From: Fibrobacter succinogenes
Lineage (GTDB): Bacteria > Fibrobacterota > Fibrobacteria > Fibrobacterales > Fibrobacteraceae
DNA length: 61,470 bases
Direction: 5' to 3'
NCBI GenBank assembly: GCA_902779055.1
Contig: CACZAD010000034.1
Span: forward strand, 1-61,470
A program made the position numbers and the translations under genes. A model generated the notes under the pieces. The model was not told where the DNA came from, did no database searches, and saw only the letters and a list, made by a program, of their open reading frames with translations. Shown in pieces: positions 50,377-59,110 of this stretch (positions are counted from its first letter, which is position 1; every line of letters starts with the position of its first letter).

Positions 50377-50470
50377 ACCCCGGAATAAAAGCAACCAAGG
50401 CGAACGCTGCGAAAATACTTGCATTTTCATAGCTGAGCCGAAGGGCTTTGTACTTGTACAAATCCGGGGT
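50377..50470. repeat. Composite repeat, copy 2
   Basis: Same as the element at 25372-25463, with one internal difference (AAAATACTT instead of AAAATGCTT), which breaks one base pair of the first hairpin. The 259-base gap 50363-50621 holds this and the hairpin element at 50509. Confidence 0.75.
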
Positions 50471-50508
50471 GACAATGAAAGGTCACAGGATGGGGCTAAC
50501 GCCCCTCC

Positions 50509-50557
50509 CCTTCGGCTCGGTCATATCCATGCAAGCATGGATGCGACACTCGCCTTT
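50509..50557. repeat. AA-centred hairpin element
   Basis: Arms ATCCATGC (50525-50532) and GCATGGAT (50535-50542) around AA, perfect. Flanks CTTCGGCTCGG and GCGACACTCGCCTT are shared with the elements at 4725 and 48004 (opposite strand). Confidence 0.65.
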
Positions 50558-50621
50558 AGGGTAGTCTTCACTCCGAAAGACATCAGGATAAAAGTAAAAC
50601 AATTGAACGGAAAGGCAAATT

Positions 50622-51455
50622 ATGGAACTTGGAAGAATTAACCGCGCACGCGTGCAGTCCATTACACCGCAAGGTTATTACCTGGAACTCGAAACCGGCG
50701 GAAGCGTGCTTCTCCCCGGCAACCGCAACAAATTCACGCTCGTCGAAGGCGAAATCATCGACGTGTTCGTTTACACGGACTCCGAAGACCGCCCGATCGC
50801 CACACTCGAAAAGCCTCTAGCGCAAGTCGGCGAATTCGCCGTACTCACGGTCAAAGAAGTCAACCGCTTTGGCGCATTCCTGGATTGGGGCCTGAACAAG
50901 GACTTGTTCCTCCCCTTCAAACAGCAGCTCGGCGAATTGCAGAAGGGCGACCGTTGCGTCGTCTTTGTGCTCGAAGACGAAAAGAGCGGACGTGTCGTTG
51001 CCACAGAAAAAATCAAGAGCTTTATCGATCCGGACACGAACGACTTGCACATCGGCCAGCGCGTTGAACTTGCCGCTTACGAGGTCACGCCCGATTACGT
51101 CGACTGCCTCGTCGATTACCGCTACACGGGCCGCCTCATGATGACACCCGGCATGGAACGCATCTACATCGGCGATACGATGCCTGGATTTATCCAGCGC
51201 TTCACAAGCGACGGAAAGATTACGCTCAACTTGACACCGATCGGATACAAGGGCGTGATGCACAGCGAAAGCCCCGCCGCCATTTTGCAGAAGCTCGAAA
51301 CCGCTGGTGGATTCCTCCCCTACGGCGACCACAGCGATCCGGAATCGATCCGTCGCGAATTCGGCATGTCCAAGAAGACGTTCAAGAAGATTATCGGAAC
51401 GCTCTTCCGCGAAGGCAAAATCGTCATCGAAGAAGACGGGATCCGCGCAGTTTAA
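50622..51455 (+). CDS. CvfB/YitL-like S1-domain RNA-binding protein
   Basis: A 277-aa protein made of S1-like OB folds: residues about 1-65 (MELGRINRARVQSITPQGYY), 70-135 (AVLTVKEVNRFGAFLDWGLN), and a diverged third one, then a C-terminal winged helix (RREFGMSKKTFKKIIGTLFR). This is the CvfB/YitL layout; Staphylococcus CvfB binds RNA and affects virulence gene expression. The cellular targets here are unknown. ATG at 50622 follows AAAGG. A REP and a terminator follow. Confidence 0.88.
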   Translation: MELGRINRARVQSITPQGYYLELETGGSVLLPGNRNKFTLVEGEIIDVFVYTDSEDRPIATLEKPLAQVGEFAVLTVKEVNRFGAFLDWGLNKDLFLPFKQQLGELQKGDRCVVFVLEDEKSGRVVATEKIKSFIDPDTNDLHIGQRVELAAYEVTPDYVDCLVDYRYTGRLMMTPGMERIYIGDTMPGFIQRFTSDGKITLNLTPIGYKGVMHSESPAAILQKLETAGGFLPYGDHSDPESIRREFGMSKKTFKKIIGTLFREGKIVIEEDGIRAV

Positions 51456-51463
51456 AGAAAAAG

Positions 51464-51492
51464 GCGACCCCGGAACTATGTCCGGGGTGACA
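51464..51492. repeat. REP-like palindrome
   Basis: GACCCCGGAACTATGTCCGG then GGTGACA, between the CvfB-like gene and its terminator. Confidence 0.6.
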
Positions 51493-51522
51493 AGGCTGAT
51501 GCGTGGATGGCACACACAAAAT

Positions 51523-51550
51523 AAGCCGCTCGAAAGCGGCTTTTTCTTTT
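51523..51550 (+). terminator. Terminator after the CvfB-like gene
   Basis: GCCGCT / CGAA / AGCGGC followed by TTTTTCTTTTT; a stable tetraloop stem. Confidence 0.9.
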
Positions 51551-51571
51551 TGATGTCGATTCAGCAACAAA

Positions 51572-52279
51572 CTATTCGTCGTCGCCGAAATTCACTTCGT
51601 CCTTATTCAAGACGCGAAGTTCAATGCGACGGTTGGCACGGCGACCAGCTTCAGTCGAGTTGTCGCCCTTCGGACGACTCGGTCCATAACCTACGGCAGT
51701 CACGCGTTCTGCAGCGATGCCCTGTTCAATCATGTAATCGCGGACGCTGTTCGCACGATCTTCAGAAAGTCTTTGGTTGAGTTCAGCAGAGCCATCGCTA
51801 CTCGTATGGCCTTCCACTTCAATCTTTGCCTTCGGATTGCGCTTGAGGCCAGCAATGGCGGCGTTAAGCGTTTTCAAGGAGCTCGGCACAAGTTCTGCAC
51901 TGCCGGCCTTGAACGTTACACCCGTAAGTTCAGAACGAGTATCGTCAAATACGACCGTGATTCCACCCGTGCTTGCGGTGCGCGACACATACGGAGTTTC
52001 GCCGCATTCAAACGGACCCGTCAAGCTTTCGCAAAGGATCGTGTAGGTATCTTCACGCGGAATGTGGAAGCTCGCTTCGCCATACATGTCCGTCGTAATG
52101 ACGACCTTCTTTCCCTTGTTCTGCCCCACGAACGTGAGCTTCTTTTTGGCATGCGGAACGTCCTCATTGTTTGTGTAGGTCACGTTCAGCACGGCGTGCG
52201 TCTTGTTCGGGGCGAGCTGCCCAGCCGAAGCAAAAGATCCGGCCACCAAAGCCGAAAGGGCGATGCGAGAAATCTTCAT
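51572..52279 (-). CDS. OmpA-family periplasmic/outer-membrane protein
   Basis: A 235-aa protein with signal peptide (RIALSALVAGSFASA). Residues 25-115 are a beta-sandwich-like part (HAVLNVTYTNNEDVPHAKKK...); residues about 125-225 are an OmpA domain (VTFKAGSAELVPSSL, VEGHTSSDGSAELNQRLSED, RVTAVGYGPSRPKGDN, ANRRIELRV). The family Asp of GHTD is Ser here, while the Arg of NRR is kept. It probably ties the outer envelope to peptidoglycan. The ATG at 52277-52279 follows GGAG; upstream in-frame codons are rejected. Divergent from the porin gene. Confidence 0.85.
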   Translation of the reverse strand: MKISRIALSALVAGSFASAGQLAPNKTHAVLNVTYTNNEDVPHAKKKLTFVGQNKGKKVVITTDMYGEASFHIPREDTYTILCESLTGPFECGETPYVSRTASTGGITVVFDDTRSELTGVTFKAGSAELVPSSLKTLNAAIAGLKRNPKAKIEVEGHTSSDGSAELNQRLSEDRANSVRDYMIEQGIAAERVTAVGYGPSRPKGDNSTEAGRRANRRIELRVLNKDEVNFGDDE

Positions 52280-52416
52280 TTTTGTACTCCAAAAAAATGA
52301 TGATAAAATTTCGAGCCCAAAAATAAAAATTGATTCACAAAATTTCAAAAAATTCACCTAAAATTTCTTTTTATTGCTAAATTAAAGAGTATACTTATTT
52401 TTACAAGGAGAAAAGT

Positions 52417-53472
52417 ATGAACTTCAAAAAAATTACCAGCACGCTGTTGGTTGCAGGCATGTGCACTGCAGCCTTTGCTGCCGATGAGGCATTCAGCCTC
52501 AAAGGTAACGTCCAGACACAGGCCACCAAAATGGTAGCCGATGACGACAACGATTTCAGTTCATTCTGGATCCGCGCCAACATCGGTGGCCAATACAAGA
52601 GCGACAACCTCGACGGACTTGTCATGTTGCGCATTTTTGCCCCGGAATTCGGCAATTCCCTCTCCGATGGCAATAAGAACAAGAACTATGACAAGATTCT
52701 CGCCGACCTCTACTGGGTTAACTACAAGTGGAGCATCAGCGAAAACAACAAAATGAACTTGAAGATCGGTCGTTGGAAAACGGACTGGTCCCAGTCTACC
52801 CACTTCGGTACCTACGTCGATAAGGATCTCACCGTCCGTGGCCTCTGGATGCGCGATTACAGCCACAACGCCTTGGAACTCGGCTGGAAGTGCTTTGGTA
52901 TATCCACTCTCAACGTGATGCTCGCCACCAAGGATAGCCACGTCAATACGGGTTACATCCGCGTGGAAGAAGACCTCAAGTTCAGCTTCCCGCTCGAAAT
53001 GAAGTTCGCATACCGCAGCAACGCCATTGACCGCTTCAAGCATACCGCAGTCCTCACCCACCGCTACGCCGCATACATCAGCTATAACGTCATTCCGGAA
53101 CTCCGTCTCTACGGTGAACTAGCTCACCTCTCCACGATGAACGAGAACGTCAATACTAAAGCAGACAACTACATCGCACCGGAATCCAAGTACTTCATCA
53201 AGGACAAGACCTACAATCCGTTCTACGTCGGTATTGAATTCGCCCCGTCTTCTGGCATCATGAACACACTCATGAGCAGCCTCTACCTCGAATTGGAACG
53301 CGTTGGCGACCGTCAAAAGATCAGCTACTCCGACAAGAAGATGCACGACATGGCATGGACCGTCGCTTGGGCAAAGAACATCGGTCAGTCCAAGCTCCAG
53401 TTCAGCCTTTACAACGGCAACAAGTTCACCGACCTCGGACTCGCATTCCGCTTGACTTCTACGATCAAGTAA
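52417..53472 (+). CDS. Porin-like outer-membrane beta-barrel protein
   Basis: A 351-aa protein with signal peptide (STLLVAGMCTAAFAADEA) and a barrel made of alternating strands throughout (FWIRANIGGQYKSDNLDGLV; NKMNLKIGRWKTDWSQSTHF; SSLYLELERVGDRQ; KLQFSLYNGNKFTDLGLAFR), ending LTSTIK. The pattern fits a general or substrate porin of Fibrobacter type; no close family is named. It has a strong AAGGAG start site, an AT-rich promoter region with TAAATTAAAG, and a terminator at 53512-53540, which fits a highly expressed protein. Confidence 0.75.
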   Translation: MNFKKITSTLLVAGMCTAAFAADEAFSLKGNVQTQATKMVADDDNDFSSFWIRANIGGQYKSDNLDGLVMLRIFAPEFGNSLSDGNKNKNYDKILADLYWVNYKWSISENNKMNLKIGRWKTDWSQSTHFGTYVDKDLTVRGLWMRDYSHNALELGWKCFGISTLNVMLATKDSHVNTGYIRVEEDLKFSFPLEMKFAYRSNAIDRFKHTAVLTHRYAAYISYNVIPELRLYGELAHLSTMNENVNTKADNYIAPESKYFIKDKTYNPFYVGIEFAPSSGIMNTLMSSLYLELERVGDRQKISYSDKKMHDMAWTVAWAKNIGQSKLQFSLYNGNKFTDLGLAFRLTSTIK

Positions 53473-53511
53473 GAGTGTGGCGACCAAGCCATCATAAGAC
53501 TATAAGTCAAA

Positions 53512-53540
53512 AGCCAGTTCGTGATGAACTGGCTTTTTTT
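53512..53540 (+). terminator. Terminator of the porin-like gene
   Basis: AGCCAGTTC / GTGAT / GAACTGGCT followed by six T. Confidence 0.92.
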
Positions 53541-53584
53541 AGTATAAGGTCGATTATAGAGCCGCCTAAATAGTTTTAGCAATT

Positions 53585-53612
53585 CTGTCTATTGTCTACT
53601 TCCTACTGCCTA
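53585..53612. repeat. Heptad array 7 (7-bp period)
   Basis: CTGTCTA, TTGTCTA, CTTCCTA, CTGCCTA just after the smc stop codon. Confidence 0.65.
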
Positions 53613-53617
53613 CTAAA

Positions 53618-56600
53618 CTATATCGCGAACTTAGTAGCGTCAGCAAGCTGCACACTAGCGATGCGAGAAATACCCTTGATTTCCTGCGTCACACCGTAAA
53701 GCATATCGGCTTCGGCCATGGTACGCTTGTTATGCGTCACGACGATGAACAAGGTCTGCTTACTGAATTCACGGAGGAGCGCCATAAAGCGACCGACGTT
53801 AGCACGGAGACGGCTTTTCCATGTAAATAGCGAACAGGAGCGCCGTTGCCGTAAGCGCGTGTTCACCACCCGAAAGGGCCTTGATACCACGCATCTTCTT
53901 ACCGGTCGGGCGAACATTGATTTCGATGTCGGCGTCGAGAATATCCATGGGCTTGCCCATTTCATCAACCTTTTCGACGAGGCTCATCTTCGTTTCGCCA
54001 TTGAGGAACAGCTTACTGAACACGAACTGGAAGTTCTTCTGGATGCGGGCAAACGTATCCAGGTAGCGCTGGCGGGCAATGTCGTCAAGCTTTGTGATGG
54101 TGCGGTCAAGTGACGCGCGGGCGCGATCGAGGTCGTCGAACTGCTTTTCGACTTCTTCGAGGCGCTTCTTTTCGTCTTCGTAGTCTTCCATCACGTTGAC
54201 GTTGATCGGGCCGAGTTCCTTGATTTTGCCGCGGAGTTCACGGATTTCGCGGTCTGCTTCGGGCTGCGTGTATTCCACGCGTTCGACATTTTCGGGATTA
54301 TCAAGATCAACGGACCATTCGTTCGTGATGCGTTCGCGGAGGCGGTCGAGATTGTTCTGGAGGGATTCCTGACGACGGCCGACGTCATTCAGTTCCTTCA
54401 TCTTTTCAATCATGTCATCGCGGAGGCGGTTGACTTCGTCGCGCCAACCTTCAAGGTCACCACTCACGAGGTCGTAGCGTTCACGAGCGAGGTCGCGGTT
54501 GCGTTCAAGTTCGCGGAGCGCATTGTCCTTGACTTGCGCTTCGTCGGCGAGCTTGTTGCAATCGGTCTCGAACTTTTCGATAGAAACGGTATTCTTTTCG
54601 ATTTCGTCACGGCGGTTGCGAATCGTATTGTCCAAGAATTCCATCTGGTCGGCAATGGCGACCAAGCGGTTCTGGTTCTGCTTTAAGCGAGAAGTCTTGT
54701 CCTGCGCACTGCGTTCGAGTTCACGGACATCTTCTTCCTTTTCGCGGAGCATCGTTTCGTTTTCACCGAGCTGGTCCGAAATCGTCTGGTAACGTTCTTC
54801 GACCTTTTCGACTTCAGCTTCGGCTTCGGCAAGTTCAGCATCGCTGTTCTTGGACTGCGCCGCCGCATCAATTCGATTCTGCGCGTTCGTCACTTCGCCA
54901 TTCAATTGCGTCAGGCGACGAGTGCAGTTCTCAACCGTATTCCGCTGGACGCGAATAGAAGCATCGCCACCACGCAGAGAATCGCGCTTTTCGCGGATTT
55001 CATCGACCAAGGACGAAAGCATCTGAGCATCTTCTTCGGTCAGTTCACGCAAACGGTCGACATTTTCTTCGCCGGCAGAAATATCACCAAGCACCTTCTC
55101 TAACAGAGCTTCGGCATCTGCAATTTCGTTCTTGCGAGAGAGCGCGCCCGACGTCGAAACGCCAAACGAAACAAGGCCGCTTGTACGTACAATCGTATCG
55201 GATGTGACAAAATTCAAGTTTTCGCCACGGTATTCCTTCGCGAGGGCAAGCGCGGTCTGCAAAGAGTCCACAACAAAATAGCGAGAGAGGATTCCCGAGA
55301 GCCATGGAGAAACTTCGTCATCCGTCTTGACAAAATCTTTAAGCGAACCCACGACGCCCGGATTGTTCACCGGCTTGTCATAAGCAGGAGCGGCACTCGA
55401 AACAAGCGACATGAGCACCTTGCCCACGTTTTCGCTCTTGAGGGCATCTACAATTTCGTTCACGGCACTGTCGCCATTCACGACAACAGAATCAAGAATT
55501 TCACCGAGAGCGGCTTCGACGCTCGATGCGTATTCCGGCGTTGCCTCGATGCGTTCCGAAACAAGGCCGCCAATGAGGTTCGCCTTGTTTTCCTTGAGGT
55601 AACGGTTGGCATCAGAGCCTTCGTTCATCACGCTCTGCAACACATCAATGCGAGACTGCAAACGAGCTTCTTCGTTCTTTAAGCCCTGCAACTTCTGCTG
55701 TGCTTCGGTGAGTTCGGCGCGTTCGGATTCCAAGCGTTCTTCACGAGTGGCGCGCTGTTCTTCGAGATTCTCGATTTCGCGGTTTGTGTCTTCGATACCC
55801 GCCTGAATTTCGGCGATGTTCGCTTCGGCATCGGACTTTTGCTTGTCGAGACCTTCGATTTCGGTCTGCCACTTCGCGATGTTCGACTGGAGCATGTTGA
55901 CTTCGGCATCCATGCGTTCAAAACGTCCGCGGAGGGAGTTCACGCGGTTCGTCGCCTGCAAACGTTCGTTCGAAAGTTCACGGGACTGCGTACGCAAATC
56001 ATCGACCTTGTCGCGCATGACCTGCAACGTTTCGCGTTCGCGTTCCAAAAGTTCGTTCAGCTCGTCCATGTCGTTTTCGCTACCGAGAACGGCAATTTCT
56101 TCTTCGAGGCGAGCTTTTTCCTGAGAAAGTTCCTGGGCCTTCAGTTCGCTGCGTTCAATTTCGCCCTGAGCCTTGTCGTTCGAAGACTGGAGCGTCGACA
56201 TGGAGTCGCGCAAACGGACGATGTTGTTGTTCAAGTCGTTTAACGCAATCGTTGCGGCCTGGACTTCGCGTTCCAAATCGCGATAGGCGTTTTCGTCTTC
56301 GCTGATGGCGAGTTTCTTTTCTTCAATCTTCGCCTGGAGTTCGGTGGCCTGCGTCTTGGAAGATTCCACTTCGTGGTTCATGCGCTTGGTCGTCGAATCA
56401 AGCGTAGCGAGGCCTTCCTTGTAATCTTCAAACTTATCGAGGCTTACCGACAAATCCAGTTCGCGGAGGCGCGTATTCAATTTCTTGTAGGCGTTGACCT
56501 TTTCGGCCTGCGTTTCGTAAAGACGGACTGAACGGCGCACACTGCGCAAGTTGTCTTCGACACGTTCCATGTCCATCTGCACGCGTTCGAGCTGGCGGCG

Positions 56601-57134
56601 CGTTTCCTTGCGCTGCTGCTTATACTTGCTCACGCCGGCAGCTTCTTCAAAGAGCACGCGACGGTCATCGGCCTTGTCCGAAAGCACCGCCTTGATCATG
56701 TCGGCGTTCATCTGGGAATAGGTACTGGAACCAAGACCCGAGTCAAAAAGCAAAGCATGAACATCACGCAGACGGCATTCCTGGTTATTGATGAGGTATT
56801 CGCCCGAACCATCGCGATGCACACGGCGCGTCACAATGACTTCGGAATAATCAGAAGCAAGAGTGCCATCGCTGTTGTCGATGACGATAGAAACTTCGGC
56901 AAGACTCATAGCGGCACGTTCTTCGGTACCGCTAAAGATAACGTCTTGCATCTTGCCCATACGCAAAGCGGCTGCTTTCTGTTCGCCAAGCACCCAGCGG
57001 ATGGCGTCCGTAATATTGGACTTGCCACAGCCGTTCGGCCCAACGACAGCCGTAAGACCCTTCGTCGGGAAGTTAATTTCGGTCCTTTGCGCGAAGGACT
57101 TAAAACCAAAAATCTTTAACTTAGTTATCTGCAC
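53618..57134 (-). pseudogene. smc: SMC chromosome-partition ATPase, broken at the Walker B site
   Basis: From a GTG at 57132-57134 a 1111-codon frame gives the SMC head (Walker A VVGPNGCGKSN), both coiled coils, the hinge (GGLVSERIEATPEYASSVEA) and the C-head signature ALSGGEHALTATALLFAIYM. It stops right after KPSP at TAA. In another frame the C-terminus continues at ANVGRFMALLREFSKQTLFI and ends KFAI at 53618. In SMC proteins about 13 residues (F-C-V-L-D-E-V-D-A-P-L-D-D) lie between P and ANV; only one base of these 39 is left (junction 53803-53805). So about 38 bases with Walker B and the D-loop are missing. Either a real deletion or an assembly error. Confidence 0.88.
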
Positions 57135-57162
57135 TGAAGCGAAATGTAGTAATTATTAGGTC

Positions 57163-57197
57163 TTAGACGAAAGACAAAAGACGAGAGACGAAAGAAA
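57163..57197. repeat. Heptad array 8 (7-bp period)
   Basis: TTAGACG, AAAGACA, AAAGACG, AGAGACG, AAAGAAA upstream of smc; the same type as array 2 read from the other strand. Confidence 0.6.
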
Positions 57198-57233
57198 AAA
57201 GTAAGATGTTGGAGAGGTATGAGCTATGGGGTC

Positions 57234-57249
57234 GCCCGCTAAAGCGGGC
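57234..57249. other. Perfect GC hairpin between the lipoprotein and smc genes
   Basis: GCCCGCT / AA / AGCGGGC. The AA centre resembles the hairpin family, but the family flanks are missing. Confidence 0.4.
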
Positions 57250-57291
57250 TTTGAGGTATGAGGTAAAAGCATTAGCCCATTGCTGATTTTT

Positions 57292-57789
57292 CTATTTCAT
57301 TTTAAACACCACATTTCCATCATCGTCTTGCGAGACTACGAGGTACTGGCTGCCGCCATCGAAGTCGAGAATTGTTTCAGTATAGATCATATGAACATCT
57401 TCTTCGCCGCAGCCTTTTACATCTATTTCAAATACGTTCGGTTCGCCTTGCTTGGCTAAAGCATACACTCTAACGGGAGTGCTATAAGTTGCACAAACCT
57501 TACCTACACTTGCAAGCAACTTGCCATTCCACTTGTCAAAGCGCACGCGGACCTTAAACGTTCCGACCCAGTCTTCTTCGACGACCTTGCTCTTTTCACC
57601 CGGCTGAACCGATTCCCTAATCCACGGCACAACCGTAGATCCGTCATCAGAAATAATATCAAGCCCAAGAATCGTGACATCGGTCTTGTTTTCAACCTGG
57701 AGCCTTGTCGAAGTGTCCAAGAACACATGGCTCATGCAAGCGGTCAAGGAGAACGCCACAAGACAAAGGAATAAACGCAAGTACTTCAT
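57292..57789 (-). CDS. Lipoprotein coupled to an outer-membrane protein
   Basis: A 165-aa protein with lipobox LTAC (Cys near residue 18). The mature part is beta-rich (STRLQVENKTDVTILGLDII ... FKVRVRFDKWNGKLLASVGK), ending VVSQDDDGNVVFKMK. No family is recognised. Its ATG overlaps the stop of the preceding outer-membrane gene as TAATG, so the two are made together and may form an outer-membrane pair. Confidence 0.7.
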   Translation of the reverse strand: MKYLRLFLCLVAFSLTACMSHVFLDTSTRLQVENKTDVTILGLDIISDDGSTVVPWIRESVQPGEKSKVVEEDWVGTFKVRVRFDKWNGKLLASVGKVCATYSTPVRVYALAKQGEPNVFEIDVKGCGEEDVHMIYTETILDFDGGSQYLVVSQDDDGNVVFKMK

Positions 57790-59021
57790 TATTTGCCTCC
57801 TTCTGCAGACGTCGAACCCGTTTTTTCATAGCGGATTCCCTTAGCCTCAATGACCTTGTTTCCTTGAGCGTCAAATGTCGTCTTATTTTGCGTTTGATCG
57901 GTATAGTTCCTCAAAAACTTTTTAAGATCAGACCTGCTAGTGGTCGTTTCCATCGGAGCTGCCTGAGGAGCACCACGTCCAAAGAGTTGCCCATCCAAAG
58001 AACCTAAATTCAAATGCAGTTCGACAACAAACGTACCCTTTGTACGGAACATATTGTCGTAATCATACGCCGAATTATACGCAAGACGAAGAATGCACAA
58101 ATCAATAGCGCCACCCCAAAGCAATTCCTTAGAGCCACCAAGTTCGTTACGACGCAAGCACGATGCTTCAATCGCCACCAAGCGCGACGGCACCGGATAA
58201 AACTTCAGCAAAGCAGAACGGAATCCTCCGCTCGGAAAGTCGTACGAAACATCGGCATAAAGGATCTGTTTATACAAATTCTGTTCCCAGTTAAGGCGGA
58301 CAAAATTCTTATCGTCTTCACCATCCTTACGACGGTAAACCGTAGCCGCCAAATTGGGCAAGTACGTCTTGAATCCAGAAGTGACACCACCATAAAGCGC
58401 ACGCGATTCCAAGTCAAGTGCAAGACGGAGCGTCTGGAACGTGCTGCCGTAAAAACTACCCTGGACGCTCACTGCCTTGTAACGAGCATGGCCCCAATAA
58501 AACAGCAAGGAATCGCTTTCATTCGCATAGTAACGTTCCGATGCAAGTTCCAGATTCTGGTGTTGCAAGCCCAAAGCAGCTGTAAAATCGTGAGCCGTAT
58601 TCGTGTAAGAAAAGCCCCACGTCAACACCGATGCAATATGCGCCGGTTCACCATAATGCGGAAAGAAGAAAAAATCCTGCGTATCCCAACCCGCACGGTC
58701 AAACCAAGTCAAGAAACCAAGATGCGAATTCTGGTCAAGCAGCCAGCTGCCAAACATACCATAATGATGACGGAACACAAAACCATCGTGAACGCCAAAC
58801 TTGCTCTTGAGCTGAACCTGCTCGGATGACGGCGTGTACGTATAACCGATATCGACAAAGCCCCCTCGCCCACTGCGCATCACAAGTCCGATATCACGGA
58901 GGTGGTTGTCGCGCATTTGAAGCCCGCCCTGAGACAAGGCTTCCGTCGGAATCGGGTCAGCCAAAGCAACACCCGCAATCATAGCGAACGAGATAAATAT
59001 TTTATTCAAGCCAATTTTCAT
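57789..59021 (-). CDS. Outer-membrane beta-barrel protein of unknown family
   Basis: A 410-aa protein with a signal peptide (NKIFISFAMIAGVALADP). The rest is made of amphipathic strands (FVDIGYTYTPSSEQVQLKSK; LRLALDLESRALYGGVTSGF; LRLAYNSAYDYDNMF), as in an outer-membrane barrel, with a hydrophilic C-terminal tail of about 60 residues (ETTTSRSDLKKFLRNYTDQT...). The ATG at 59019-59021 is preferred, with GGA nine bases upstream; three nearby in-frame ATGs are alternatives. It overlaps the lipoprotein gene. Confidence 0.65.
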   Translation of the reverse strand: MKIGLNKIFISFAMIAGVALADPIPTEALSQGGLQMRDNHLRDIGLVMRSGRGGFVDIGYTYTPSSEQVQLKSKFGVHDGFVFRHHYGMFGSWLLDQNSHLGFLTWFDRAGWDTQDFFFFPHYGEPAHIASVLTWGFSYTNTAHDFTAALGLQHQNLELASERYYANESDSLLFYWGHARYKAVSVQGSFYGSTFQTLRLALDLESRALYGGVTSGFKTYLPNLAATVYRRKDGEDDKNFVRLNWEQNLYKQILYADVSYDFPSGGFRSALLKFYPVPSRLVAIEASCLRRNELGGSKELLWGGAIDLCILRLAYNSAYDYDNMFRTKGTFVVELHLNLGSLDGQLFGRGAPQAAPMETTTSRSDLKKFLRNYTDQTQNKTTFDAQGNKVIEAKGIRYEKTGSTSAEGGK

Positions 59022-59110
59022 ACACATCATTTCCAAACAAATCACATTCGTCATTCAAAACGAATGTGAAGAATCCAGTCCTATTTTAACGAATAAAATA
59101 TAGTAAAGGA

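Noticed and set aside
57234..57249. An intrinsic terminator of the lipoprotein gene at 57292
   Set aside because: The hairpin is perfect, but no T tract follows it on the minus strand.
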